Shown piece after piece: positions 24,713-35,734 of a DNA stretch of 64,000 bases. The notes below the pieces were generated by a model. That model made no database searches. It was not told where the DNA came from and worked only from the letters and a program-made list of their open reading frames with translations. Position 1 is the stretch's first letter, and every line of letters begins with the position of its first letter. Made by a program: the position numbers and the translations under genes. This DNA is from Pestalotiopsis fici W106-1 (taxonomy: Eukaryota > Ascomycota > Sordariomycetes > Amphisphaeriales > Sporocadaceae). The DNA is taken from assembly GCF_000516985.1 (NCBI RefSeq), contig NW_006917099.1:946685-1010684 (forward strand), in the 5' to 3' direction.

Positions 24713-25136
24713 CGTCGTTAGGACGCGCTGAGTGAAGAATTGTTTCCAGGGCGAGGGAAGGAGAAGAAACAAAAATATACAACACCGGAGACTCCCCGGT
24801 CGTCATCGATCTGAGGATTGACCCAGCGGTAATAGGACATGCCTATCTTGTGGAGAGGGGCCGCTTTCGTAAAAGCTTGTGACACGGCAGCATGGTCGAC
24901 TGATTACCATGATGTTGGACGTATCTATATCCACGATTAGGCTAGTTCTTTGTGTGAATCAGCAAATGCGATTCCTCCCTGCCGCGTCCTATAAGATTGC
25001 TACCCCGAAAAAGAGTTTGCAGGCTCATCGGGAAATCTTTTTAAGAGACACACAAAAGAAAGGATACTCTCGTTTTTTGTCTATTTTCCTTCACTTCGCG
25101 TCACAAGGTGTATGACGGTGCGTTCTATGGGGGCTG
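24713..25136. other. Intergenic region after the effector gene
   Basis: This holds the 3' ends of the effector and of the possible minus-strand small gene. No exon or structured element is recognised. Confidence 0.4.
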
Positions 25137-25469
25137 TCACAAGTCCTGGTCATGCAGTGACCGGTTCGGATGCCTTGTTGTCGGGCGACCCAACAGACAC
25201 ATGAGAGCCACTGCGATGGCCAGAATGGTTACACCACCGATAGTTATTCCAGCTACGACACCTCGAGATAATTGTTTTCCACCATTAATTGGGGATTCTG
25301 AGTTATCCCCAGCGGAAACATACCCAGTTGGTGTCGATGGCGCTGGAGTTGCTGTGGAGATGGGTGTCACTGGATCCTCACTGAGTAAATATTATTTCGA
25401 GCACAATTGTCGGGACTCACTGTAGGCATCAGTGATCATCACTGTGTGTGTTTCAATAGCGGCTGTCAT
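25137..25469 (-). CDS. Possible small single-pass membrane protein (93 aa)
   Basis: Two minus-strand exons, 25469-25421 and 25369-25137, join in phase across a 51-nt GT-AG intron. The product has a Ser/Thr/Pro-rich N-terminal part (STATPAPSTPTGY), one hydrophobic span near residues 53-75 (GVVAGITIGGVTILAIAVALMCLL) and a short basic tail. This is the layout of small fungal type-I or Mid2/WSC-like membrane remnants. There is no signal peptide at this start, so an upstream exon may be missing or the gene may be a truncated relic. Family and function are unknown. Confidence 0.38.
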
Positions 25470-26559
25470 TTTGAAAGAACGTATTATGAATGGGGTGGTT
25501 GTTGGTCGGGTTTTCGCTTTTAGAGGCCGGGGAGAGTGGTATGTCCGTCAGCAAATGGATCAAAACATTTTCATGTCAACCACAACAAGATCTGATTGCG
25601 AAGATGGCGGTCATACTAAAATTTTGAGAAGAGAGCAAAAGAGAAGGAAGAGAGGTAGCCAGGTGATGAAAAGTATTTTCAATGCCTCTTGCCAGCTAGG
25701 CAAGGGGCAAGTCCTCGGAGTGTGCAAGCCCGGCCGATCGCACACACAATGTGCGCATAAGCCCAAAGGCGCTCGAATTATCTATCCAGAACTCTTCAAT
25801 TGGAGTTGAAGTCAAAACGAGTAGTCAAAGTCTTCTTCGTGAGCCTTGAAGAACTTTCTACTTATCTACCCGGGTACTATCTACATAGGGAGTGTCACCT
25901 GAAAGCCCAACCAGCCAAGTATTCTTTAGGCCGAGCAACCACCCCACCATCATCCATTGTACGCTGGGCGTATGCAGGGGGCCAAATCAACAAGACAGCC
26001 CCAAGAAGGAGATTGCATGCATCGGGAGATGGGGTTACCGACACCCACGAGCTACGTCGGGGCAGAAAAAGTCTTTGAAGTGCGTTAGGCAAGTCCAGAT
26101 GCAGATAGTGAGTACGTATCATCATATACAGGAATCAGATCCATTTGCCTAGGATCTTGGTGGTCACTTCTACGAATTTTGATTGGGTGTGCCTAGGTAG
26201 TATTCAGCGCCCACTAGGTGATTCAGCCACCCATTTGCCATGTACAGCCCCATCATTCACGGAGATTGAATATTTTACAGCCTGTGACAGCAAGGCTCCC
26301 CCCAATATATAGGTAATCGCCTGCAGCTGCATAGAACTTTACCGACACGAAATACGCAGTCCGCTAGTTTCGCAAGGGCTGTGCCACGAGGCGGAGCGAG
26401 CATACTTGATTTGAATCTGCCCATCAAATGAATCTAATGCTTGAAACATTCAAGGACGACCATCAAAATTTCGTCACTCAATCTCCCAGCACTTGACATC
26501 GTATTCACCGAGCAGTGAGGACTAACTACTGAATCAATAAGGACTCCCTGTTTGCGAAG
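25470..26559. other. Intergenic region
   Basis: About 1.1 kb with no supported gene. Short open frames overlap one another on both strands and show no family pattern. The segment ends in the promoter of the DUF3176 gene. Confidence 0.45.
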
Positions 26560-28518
26560 ATGCCTGACACCGAGTCTGGGCCACAAGACAAGCAATTTCT
26601 GGTTGGCGACGATGCATTGACGAATGAACAAATCGACGCAGTAAACCTCCAAATGCCAGAGAAAACGGCGATCCAAAGCACACAGAAGGAGAGTAATGAA
26701 AGGGCGACACTGCTCCAGAGAGCCCAAAGACTTTACAACAGGGTCACCACATTTGGATTTGGGAGAAGCCCCTGGCTGTTCCAGTCGCTATCATGTCTCC
26801 TTTCCGTCACGCTCTTGTATTGTTTGATCACGATAGCGCTCACATATGGGAATCGACCCTTGAACCAATGGAGGACCACCATGTTTTCAATGAGTGCCCT
26901 TGTCTCTGTGCTTTCTACAGTTATGAAGGGGGCATTAATGGTACCACTCGCAGATACAATTAGCCAGCAAAAGTGGTCATGGTTTCGTCAGCCACTAGAA
27001 GGAAAACCTTTCAAGGATGTCGAGCGAATTGACAGAGTGTCAAGAGGAACATGGGGCAGCTTCCAATGGCTACTCAACTCCCCAATGGCGTCCAAGATAA
27101 TCAGTTTAGGGGCTTTCCTTACGATTTTGACACTTGCTTTCGATGTGTTTTCACAACAATTCATAAGCATTGATATTCGAACAGTCCCAGACCAGCTTGG
27201 GACAGCGTACTTTCCGTGGGTTTACAACAAGACAGAGTACGATCGACTCGCTTGGCTTGGAGCGATGTATAGTGGCTTCTTTAGCCATGAAGTGCGGGAT
27301 CTTGCGGCGACATGCTCATCCAGTAACTGCACCTGGTCAGCCATCTCTTCCGTTGGTATATGTGGTGCCTGCCACGACGTGACACATACGATGCCAACGA
27401 ATTGGAAGCAGTGTGATGATCATCAATGTCAATACACTGGCACATTTGTCTACAACGAGTCGGACCATATCGATGGATCAGGAGGCCGGAATATCTGGAT
27501 AGCGACAAATTTGACCCTCAATCACGAGTTCAACGTTACCGAGCCTTACAAATGCCAAGAGTTGACGCAGCTCAACAATGCAGCGTCATTCGCAGTCGGC
27601 AGAGGCGATGACAGGCTATGGAAACTACTGGGAGTGTACCCCTACATGAATGGGTCCATTGCTGATGGCGATACTATGGAACCCAAATCGAATAGCTTCC
27701 TAAAATCGGTGGAAGTGATCGAGGTGCCGCGACTTGGAAGTGATGATGAGGGCAATTGTCTTCTCAGCCATGGCACAGCAGCAACCGTCACCCAATGTGG
27801 CCTGTGGTATTGCAGACATGATTTTGACGCTCAAGTAACTCTGGGCATACAGAATCAGACCATGAGAGAAGGACCGCCAGCTTATAGTCCCGACGGCAGC
27901 AATGTAGAGTGGCTTATCCCCGGTCCGGCCAATACAACCCATCTCCATGTCGCGCGCATCGGATCAGAATTGGATCTGAGCCATTATCTGACAGGCAATG
28001 GAAGCACATGGTCCGTGAGCACAAATATGGGTGCACAGGTCTGGCAATCTAATCGCGAGGATAGGGACGCATGGATTTCTAGAGTGGCAAAGAGTTTGTC
28101 CAACGAATTACGTTCTCAGAACAAAGTTTCTATGAGTAATGGGACAGGGCAAACTCTGTTGGAAGAGGCGTATATCAAGGTTTCTTGGCCTTGGATCGCA
28201 TTTCCCACTGCCACTGTAGTTGCCGTGGTAATCTTATTTGTGGTGAATGTTGTTCACACTTCGCGATCAGGAGTACCAGTATGGACAAGTGGCTCGATTG
28301 CTCTTGCACTGGCAGGAATGGATGGAGGCATCAGAGACTTGGCGAAAGGCACTTATGATTCATACCATCAAATGATCGCCACGGTTGGTGATTGTATGGT
28401 ATCACTCAGGGAGGATGCATCCGGATATACTTTTATACGTGTCAGCAGTCCTAAGAAATCTTCCACGAAAGTACATGGAAATAGTCGATATAGCATACAC
28501 AACTCTGACGCTCAATGA
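26560..28518 (+). CDS. DUF3176 fungal membrane protein (652 aa)
   Basis: Single-exon gene. Hydrophobic segments lie at about residues 75-98 (SLLSVTLLYCLITIAL) and 106-130, the latter inside the DUF3176 block LNQWRTTMFSMSALVSVLSTVMKG. Another lies near 183-207, and one near the C-terminus at about 548-568 (FPTATVVAVVILFVVNVVH). The large loop between them is rich in N-glycosylation sequons (NKT, NCT, NES, NLT, NVT, NGS) and cysteines, consistent with a luminal or extracellular domain. Members are widespread in Pezizomycotina and uncharacterised. The stop codon overlaps, as ATGA, the first ATG of the broken TPP-enzyme fragment that follows. Confidence 0.85.
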   Translation: MPDTESGPQDKQFLVGDDALTNEQIDAVNLQMPEKTAIQSTQKESNERATLLQRAQRLYNRVTTFGFGRSPWLFQSLSCLLSVTLLYCLITIALTYGNRPLNQWRTTMFSMSALVSVLSTVMKGALMVPLADTISQQKWSWFRQPLEGKPFKDVERIDRVSRGTWGSFQWLLNSPMASKIISLGAFLTILTLAFDVFSQQFISIDIRTVPDQLGTAYFPWVYNKTEYDRLAWLGAMYSGFFSHEVRDLAATCSSSNCTWSAISSVGICGACHDVTHTMPTNWKQCDDHQCQYTGTFVYNESDHIDGSGGRNIWIATNLTLNHEFNVTEPYKCQELTQLNNAASFAVGRGDDRLWKLLGVYPYMNGSIADGDTMEPKSNSFLKSVEVIEVPRLGSDDEGNCLLSHGTAATVTQCGLWYCRHDFDAQVTLGIQNQTMREGPPAYSPDGSNVEWLIPGPANTTHLHVARIGSELDLSHYLTGNGSTWSVSTNMGAQVWQSNREDRDAWISRVAKSLSNELRSQNKVSMSNGTGQTLLEEAYIKVSWPWIAFPTATVVAVVILFVVNVVHTSRSGVPVWTSGSIALALAGMDGGIRDLAKGTYDSYHQMIATVGDCMVSLREDASGYTFIRVSSPKKSSTKVHGNSRYSIHNSDAQ

Positions 28519-29155
28519 GGACCCCCAAATTTTCTCCCGCAGTGCACTGGTTGCAAGAAGCCCCAGATCAGAAGACATTTGTCCCCCAATATTGCAGATA
28601 CTCCGGAGAGATCCGCAAAGACCTAAACATCAAACAGACAGTCGGCCGCGCGCTTCAATTCGCTAACAGCTCGCCCAAAGGCCCTGTATATGTTGCTGGA
28701 GCACGAGAGGCTATGGCCGAGCTCATTCAGCCATATGCCTTGGACCAAAACCAATGGGGCCCCATCGGTCCCGGCGCCCTCCCTGAAGAGGCTATTCGTG
28801 ACATTTCTCATGCGCTTGTTTGTGCCGACTCTCCTCTGATCATAACGGGGTACTCTGGTCGCGATCGACAAACACCAAAACTTCTCGTGGCTCTCGCGGA
28901 CCTTTTCCCCGGTATACGCGTGCAGGATGCGGGAGGTAGTCATATGTGCTTCCTTTCTCCCACATTGCTTCAGAGGGCTTCTGTCTTGCGTCAAGTGATT
29001 CCGTCCAACGCGCAGACACAATCCTTCTACTTGATTGCGATGTTCCGTGGATACCATCTCGCAATCCACCTCAGAAGCACGCCAAAATCTACCATAGAGA
29101 TAGCGGTCCTTTTAATTATCAAATGCCGTCATTGCAGAAAACAGGGGAATACTGA
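28515..29155 (+). pseudogene. Truncated, frameshifted thiamine-diphosphate enzyme (acetolactate synthase-like)
   Basis: Only the middle region of a TPP-dependent enzyme is present. One frame gives QTVGRALQFANSSPKGPVYV and then SPLIITGYSGRD...DAGGSHMCF. After about 28950 the similarity moves to another frame, giving SVQRADTILLLDCDVPWIPS and HAKIYHRD, which match the start of the C-terminal pyrophosphate-binding half. The N-terminal PYR domain and most of the C-terminal domain are absent, and the upstream sequence belongs to the DUF3176 gene. With both ends missing and an internal frameshift, no functional enzyme is expected. A very unusual splice could not repair the missing ends. Confidence 0.75.
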
Positions 29156-29731
29156 TCGAGGTACTGATAGATGGGTAGATCCAATCAATAGAGCTGCATT
29201 GAAACGAGGACTTTATAACATTCGAGGATCATGTCAATCTCGATTGATAGATTTGCATGTTCTATTCCGGAGCCCAAAGAGATGGCACGCAGGGGGGAAA
29301 ACATATAACACTAGGGGTTGATTGCCTTCGCAGCTTCTGTGCCACTAGCGACTGTTGGTGGGAGGCACTTAGTGGGTGAGGCGGGGCACACATATACCCT
29401 TTCCCAGCATCCATTCACTCATATTACCATATGTTGGGATCCATCTTCCAGGCTGCTTCTTGCTTTATGTTGGCTCTAACTTGGTCGTAAGTATGCTCGC
29501 TGCATGCCCCAAGGGATGCCGCGGGGCCTGACTCATCACTGGAACCTGTGTCCATGAACCACACCCGAGGCAAGTTGTGTAAAGGTGTCAAATACCTTGG
29601 CGTAAGCAAGGACATTTGGACCAGGTAGCTTCTGGTATTATAGCAGACAATTTTTCCCCACTTTCACTTTCGACCCAAACTCCAAAAGAATTATCCCTTT
29701 GAACGTTATTTTGTCGACTAATTTAGATGCC
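29156..29731. other. Intergenic region
   Basis: No gene is recognised. The region includes the upstream sequence of the HET gene. Confidence 0.4.
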
Positions 29732-32161
29732 ATGGACGGAGTAACAGACCCGGACATTCCCAAGTTCGTTCGGGGGTATGGACGACGGGCTTGTGACTGC
29801 TGTCATTGGCCCAGAATGACGGAATATTTGCATCTTTGCTTGAACTGCGACTTCACCATGTGCGAGGATTGCTTTCATATACAGCACGTCCGGAATCCGG
29901 GACATCAGATAGGTCGAACAGTCCGGACGGCGCGAGACACGTCACCTACAGCATCGCCGCGTTCTGTCGAGTCCATTGAACATGACAGGAGCCTCGTCTT
30001 AAACGCTTCGCCACCTTCACGCGATAATTGGCGCTGTTGTACCACCTGCTTCAATTTCACTCCAGACTTCATCACTCCCACCTGGGAAGGGGCTTATTAC
30101 GATTGCTGGTGGTCGCATCGGGAATTGCGCATGTCTCACTTCAAAGCCTCGGCGGCCAAGGGCTGCGAATTGTGCTCGATCGTTTACCGCGGGGCATTGA
30201 AGGCGTTTGCAGACGTCGTGGCAGCCAACTCAAAGGTCATGTTGTGGGTATCAAAGCAGAAGCTTTCGGTCAAGGCCACCACCCGTGGAACGTGGCAACA
30301 TGTAGACTTCCATACCATGCCCGGCTTCCAGCCAAGATGGAATACACTTGAGCCAAAAGAGTATCTAAGCAGGAGCCTTCAGGATTCGCAATGTTTCGAC
30401 AAAATAAGAAAGTGGTTGAGAGTCTGCGAGACCACCCATAAACACCCGAAATGTCGTCAAAGAGCAGAGTCTCCCCTGCCTCGTCGGGTTATTACCATTC
30501 AGCCTACCGATGAGCCTCCAAAGTTGTGTCTCTATGAAACAGATGGCGCGACGGAGAAATACATTGCCCTCAGCCATTGCTGGGGCGGCTTCAAAGGATG
30601 CCAATCCACCACCAGCAACTATACCGATCGCATCAAGGGTATCGAGTTCGCAAGTTTACCGCGAACCTTTCGAGAGGCCGTCATTTTTGCACTGGAAATT
30701 GGCGTCTTCAATATATGGATCGATTCTCTCTGCATCGTACAGGATGACAAAGACGACTGGGAACGCGAATCCGCCAAAATGGCAGATATATACTCGAATG
30801 CCTACCTGGTCCTTGCCGCCGCATCGGCAGAGGCAGACGACAAGGGCTTCTTCACGGTTCCGGATATCATCTGCCGAGGAATCGGCTTGGAATCACAGGA
30901 GGGTAGTGCTCGAGATGACCTGGTGATGCACACCAGACTGGAGCACGACCTTTACACTGACGATATGCTTTCGCCGACTCCACTGAGCCCGATCAGTCGC
31001 GGGCCCTTGGGCACCCGGGCCTGGACCTTGCAGGAAACGCTGCTCGCTCGCAGGTGCATTGGTTTCAACGAGAATGAAATTGCCTGGGAATGCTTCAGCG
31101 CTGTTGACTGCGAGTGTGGTGAGAGCAGAGAGACCTCCGCCAGCGATCATGCGTCAAAGAACAATACATCCCAAATCAGGCACAGTGACTGGGTATATAA
31201 AGTCGGTGCCCGTCTAGAACTCGATTATGACAGTGTCAGTCTGCGATACCATTGTCGACCTCTTAGCCGGTTCGATGATATATCAACCACATATCTGGAA
31301 TGGCGAATGATGATCATCCCAATCTATACAAGGCGGCGACTCACAGTCCCTGGTGATAAACTACCGGCTCTCTCAGCACTTGCTTGTAGCGTGGGTAAGT
31401 TCTCGGGGGATCAGTATCTCGCTGGTATCTGGTTGGCTGATATCAGGCTTGGTCTGGCATGGCGGGTGGGAGGAGAATCGCAGAGAAGCCCATCCCCAGC
31501 TCCATCTACTTGGGTGGGCCCGTCATTCTCTTGGGCCTCTGTTGACGGGGAGATTGACTACTTGTTTTCAGCCCGAATCTTGGAAGATGGCGGTAGCTCG
31601 CCATTTGGATTCGTCGATGTCAATGTCCTCGATTACGGTATGGAATTATCGGGCTTGAACCCTTATGGCGCTGTCAAAAGCGGCTGGATAAAGCTCTCCG
31701 CGCTCTCTCAGACATTCAAACTCGAATGGGACTCGACAGAGGAGAGGTTTAAACTAATCAACGAGTCGGAGTATGATTTGGAGAGTCTTCACTTCCAACC
31801 TGACACAGTGCTCTGCAAATCTCACATCAGCGGGCCCGAGAATGAAGAGTATGTATCTGTGCTACGCTCGACCTCTAGGAACGGCATCGAATCATCTTTG
31901 AATGCTTCTGTTCAAGGGGCATTCGTTCTAGATGGGCCCGTGGAATCAGGTGGAAGTGGGAGTTCTGAAAGATCAGGCGGAAGTTCTACGGACAGTGTTG
32001 GGTCGCACTTGTCTCATGATATTGTAATGGTGGTACTCAGTTTATTTTCCACATGTCCAGACAAATACCAGCGAATCGGTTTGGCGACGGCATCTTTGGA
32101 ACCTGAGTCTGTTGGAAAATGGTTGGAAAGCGCGACACGCAAGGAATTCATCATCATCTAA
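29732..32161 (+). CDS. HET-domain protein with N-terminal ZZ zinc finger (809 aa)
   Basis: Single-exon gene. The start is ATG 29732 (MDGVTDPDIP); the open frame before it lacks an ATG. Residues 21-58 hold a ZZ-type zinc finger (CDCCHWP...CLNCDFTMCEDC...H). Further cysteines (CCTTC, CELC) precede the HET domain, which opens at about residue 275 with YIALSHCWGG and contains FNIWIDSLCIVQDDKDDWERESAKMADIY (read in pieces) and GTRAWTLQE. HET proteins trigger cell death on heterokaryon incompatibility. Within the island this gene may be another recognition or execution factor. The C-terminal third is variable, with a Ser/Gly-rich stretch near residues 745-770. No intron is needed. Which alleles it opposes is unknown. 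Confidence 0.9.
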   Translation: MDGVTDPDIPKFVRGYGRRACDCCHWPRMTEYLHLCLNCDFTMCEDCFHIQHVRNPGHQIGRTVRTARDTSPTASPRSVESIEHDRSLVLNASPPSRDNWRCCTTCFNFTPDFITPTWEGAYYDCWWSHRELRMSHFKASAAKGCELCSIVYRGALKAFADVVAANSKVMLWVSKQKLSVKATTRGTWQHVDFHTMPGFQPRWNTLEPKEYLSRSLQDSQCFDKIRKWLRVCETTHKHPKCRQRAESPLPRRVITIQPTDEPPKLCLYETDGATEKYIALSHCWGGFKGCQSTTSNYTDRIKGIEFASLPRTFREAVIFALEIGVFNIWIDSLCIVQDDKDDWERESAKMADIYSNAYLVLAAASAEADDKGFFTVPDIICRGIGLESQEGSARDDLVMHTRLEHDLYTDDMLSPTPLSPISRGPLGTRAWTLQETLLARRCIGFNENEIAWECFSAVDCECGESRETSASDHASKNNTSQIRHSDWVYKVGARLELDYDSVSLRYHCRPLSRFDDISTTYLEWRMMIIPIYTRRRLTVPGDKLPALSALACSVGKFSGDQYLAGIWLADIRLGLAWRVGGESQRSPSPAPSTWVGPSFSWASVDGEIDYLFSARILEDGGSSPFGFVDVNVLDYGMELSGLNPYGAVKSGWIKLSALSQTFKLEWDSTEERFKLINESEYDLESLHFQPDTVLCKSHISGPENEEYVSVLRSTSRNGIESSLNASVQGAFVLDGPVESGGSGSSERSGGSSTDSVGSHLSHDIVMVVLSLFSTCPDKYQRIGLATASLEPESVGKWLESATRKEFIII

Positions 32162-33269
32162 GAAGAACCCGGGGCATTGATAGGCGGGAGTATATAAATA
32201 AGCACCCAGCTTGGATGCAAGCTGTCTGGCTTGATTGAGTGGAATGCAACAGCCACTTATATTTACATGATGCCATAGGCCGCGTTCAACACTTGGCGTA
32301 TTCATAATCGTGGGTAGATTGATACAATCGACTAACCCGCAACTCAACTTAGAAGCGATATTGGCGTGGGTTAGAATTAGCTAGTGAATAAGATATTGTC
32401 ATTGGTATTTGAATCACATGGATATATTGACCCAATAACTGGAATAGTGGTAGAATCTGTTTGTGGCTTCGATTTTGCTTTGCACCAATGGAATGGCGCT
32501 GCCGCTGAAACTGAGAGCTATTTCAAGTAAATATAGTCTAAAGGGCCGCTCGGAGTTGCTAAAGAATCAAGAATTCACGGGCCGTTTGCCAATTGGATCT
32601 TATTGGATTCCGGTAAAGAGAAGAACAGGGGTTTGATGGGAATATGAGTCCGGCATGAGCGGACCAGTAACGCCTCGCGACAGAATGGCTGGTTACCAAA
32701 AGGCGCGGCTTCGGTGTTGATCACACCACTCCGCCGCGGCAGGAGGCATCAGATTATCACAGCGCTCGCACAAGGCGGTCTAGTTGATTACCAGATCCAC
32801 CAGAGTTCGACGGACCATCAGTGTCTGAGGAGTTAATCGAACGGCTTTTACAGCACAATACATCATTGCACAAATCGGTAACAATCAAAGAGTTCGTAAA
32901 AAGGGCTGCTAGTCTTTCTGCCACCATATTATGGTATCAGGCCAAAAAAGAAAAGAAAAAAACGCAGTGGGTCTGGTTCTTCGTCTGGGGAGGTACCATA
33001 GTACAAAGCTGCCCGCTAACCGACCAACCGGAAAAACCCCCCTCCAATGAATTCGGTACCTGCCCCTGTGCCTTTTTACCACCCATCACACCATAGTACA
33101 TATGCCAACTAGATCGCAATTTGGCGGATACGAGAAAATCCAGAAAACCCATGCACAAGTAATACGAGTTTGATAGAACCGAGTTGGCAGGTGAATATAT
33201 GCCTGTGACTATTTAATCGATGAATGCTCCCGCACAGATTATACTTTAGCTTCCAGGGAGTCTGCCATC
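32162..33269. other. Intergenic region
   Basis: About 1.1 kb with no supported gene on either strand. It ends in the promoter of the tyrosinase gene. Confidence 0.45.
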
Positions 33270-34352
33270 ATGCGCTGCACGATCATACTGCTACCCTTTA
33301 TTGTAAGCTGCGCCGCTGTGGCCACGAGCTTAGCACAATCTTGCGTCGCACCAGCCGAACGAAAGGAATGGAGGTCTTTACCGGACACAGAGAAAGCGAA
33401 CTACATTAGCGCTGTCAAATGTCTCTCGACCAGACCGTCCAAGATTGGACTATCAACAAGTCTTTATGAAGACTTTCCATGGGTGCATGCGAAGCTAAAC
33501 TCATACGGTTGGTACTCCCCTTTGGACATCACGATGCATGTCTGCATTACTTATACGGTGCAGTCCATTTCGTTGCCTCGTTCCTCCCTTGGCATCGTTG
33601 GTTCGTCCATCTCTATGAAACTGCTCTCCGCGACGAGTGTAACTACACGGGTTCAATGCCATATTGGGATTGGACACAGGATTCTGGCGCGCTTCCCTCA
33701 TCACCAGTCTTCTCGGAGTCTACAGAGACCGGGTTTGGAAGTGGAGGACTTTATTCGGGGTTCAGCTCGCCTTCTCGTCCAAACCCATTGACTTCATGTG
33801 TTACGACTGGAGCATTCGCCAATTACAGCTTGACATACTACGTCAACAATGTGAATCCACATTGTCTGAATAGGCAATTCAACAATGGGACTGGCACTTT
33901 ATCCACAGACCCTTTGTGGCAAGCAGTTTTCTATTCGCCAGCCACAGTTGCGAATATAACTGACAACTCTACCACCTACGAGACATTTTGGCAGGCCCTG
34001 GAGAACACACCACATGGAGCTATTCATAACGTGATTGGCGGCGACATGGTTCCGTCGACATCACCAAATGGTATGGCAACGTTCACCAATCTAAATGATC
34101 AATAACTAACACATCTTCCTAGACCCTTTGTTTTTTCTCCACCACTCACAGATTGATCGTCTCTGGTGGATTTGGCAGCAGAAGGATCCTGCAAGGCGTT
34201 TGCTTGATTACTCAGGAAACAAATATGAGTCTCCTAATCAGGAAGCAGCGTCTTTAAATGATACTTTGTCATACGAAGGGCTCGGGGCCAATATTACAAT
34301 TATGGACGTTATGTCTACAGTCGGCAAGAATCTATGCTATATTTATTCATAA
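33270..34352 (+). CDS. Secreted tyrosinase (type-3 copper oxidase, 324 aa)
   Basis: It oxidises phenols and o-diphenols to quinones. Three exons: 33270-33507, 33564-34070 and 34123-34352, all in phase. A signal peptide (MRCTIILLPFIVSCAAVATS) is followed by the mature enzyme. The CuA ligands fit His73 (WVHAKLNS), His81 (VHFVASFLPW) and His90 (LPWHRWF). The CuB ligands fit His230 and His234 (PHGAIHN) and His255/His256 (DPLFFLHHSQIDRLWW). The C-terminus (GKNLCYIY) resembles the usual LCY.Y end of short fungal tyrosinases, so the gene looks complete. The first donor, GTTGGT, is unusual but restores phase and all ligands. Several NxT/S sequons suit secretion. The neighbouring FAD enzymes may act on the same phenolic chemistry; that link is inference. 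Confidence 0.88.
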
Positions 34353-35734
34353 AAGATCAAGCGTCAGGCCTTCAACTTTACCGATCTTAACGGCAGGCTA
34401 TCGATGCGCGTACAGAGGAATACACTGCTTAAGAGCGACTATAAGTTATGCAAGGCCGTGCCTGGATGGTCAGTAGCAGTGACTTCACGCAAACAACGGG
34501 AAACGAGGGTTTGAATGGAAACGATTATATAAGCCAGCTACAGGCCACGAGACTAATGATTATCAGGCGTTGATGATCTTCTCCGACATACCTATGACAC
34601 CTACTAATACTACAATCTCTAGTCGTAGTCGAGAGCTTATGTCAATCCGAATGCACGCCCGTTCCTAGCCTGAAAAAGCTGCTTTCGATGGCTTAATCCA
34701 CATGGCCTCTTAGAGAGTGAGGATCTGACCAAAAGTTATAGCAAGCTGAAAGGACATCTCATTGAATGGTCGGCATTTGATATAGGGCTTATCCACTATC
34801 CATGCGCAGGCCACACGGTCTCGAATTTTGTTGGAATAAAGAACTCGGATGAACATGAATCGTCTTGGATCTGCTAAAGCACCGTCAATCGCCTCCGCAT
34901 CCCTTCACCCTTCCCCCAAACACACACACACACACGCACAAACAGGTCCTTTATAAGATGGCATTTCAGATTATTGATTATGTTTAAAGTGATTGATCGT
35001 ATTTGCAGAATTATTGTATTTAGAGTGTAGCGGTGCTTTATCATTCCGAATACCCGCTGACTCAGCGGGTATAATCCCGACAATGTTTTTAGTGGAGTGT
35101 CAATCCCCAAAGATGGAAGCAATCTTACGTATCAGGCGTCCCGCCCAGGGAGTTGGGAAGGATTTGGGGTCATTACCGAAATGGGCACTGCATCGGTGAA
35201 GCGTATGATCTGTCTTTAGCTCTTGAGTACGGCTTTGTGACAATTTTTGCCTTGATATCAGGCATGACTCTACAGCTTTTGCATCAAGTTGCATTAACTT
35301 GCAGGTTTTTATAATCCGGCGCAAGAAAGATTTTCGTGCCGTCTGGTTGTCTTTCTCTCCATGCATCTACCCTAAGAGTGGAAACAAGCTACGAGTGCAG
35401 GCCGATTGACGAAGATTACCATGGTTCGCAAATGTCGTGATGATCAACTTTTAACCTATTCAAATGACGTGCGCTAGTCCAGGCTGCCAGGCATCGTCCA
35501 GTATCTCTATTCATCCGGCAAGGGTGATGATGCCGTACGAACCTATATTCCCGCAGAGATCATCAGTGGGCCTTTGCATGGCGCACCATCCTCGTAGATC
35601 CACAGTAGTTCCGATCCTCCGCGGAACGCTCCTTGACGCTGTTGCGGTTGGTATCAAATGTAAGTACCGCAGTCTCAGTAATACAGCTACCTTGTTTCTG
35701 ATTGAGACACTCAGACTTATGAGACTTTGCCACT
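34353..35734. other. Intergenic region with a coding-like relic
   Basis: A short stretch at about 34359-34494 reads as coding-like peptide (NFTDLNGRLSMRVQ...LCKAVPGW) with no start or family that I recognise, perhaps a relic exon. A CA microsatellite follows. The last 250 bases are the promoter of the monooxygenase gene. Confidence 0.4.
34921..34940. repeat. CA microsatellite
   Basis: CA dinucleotide tract with one CG interruption, in non-coding sequence. Confidence 0.85.
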
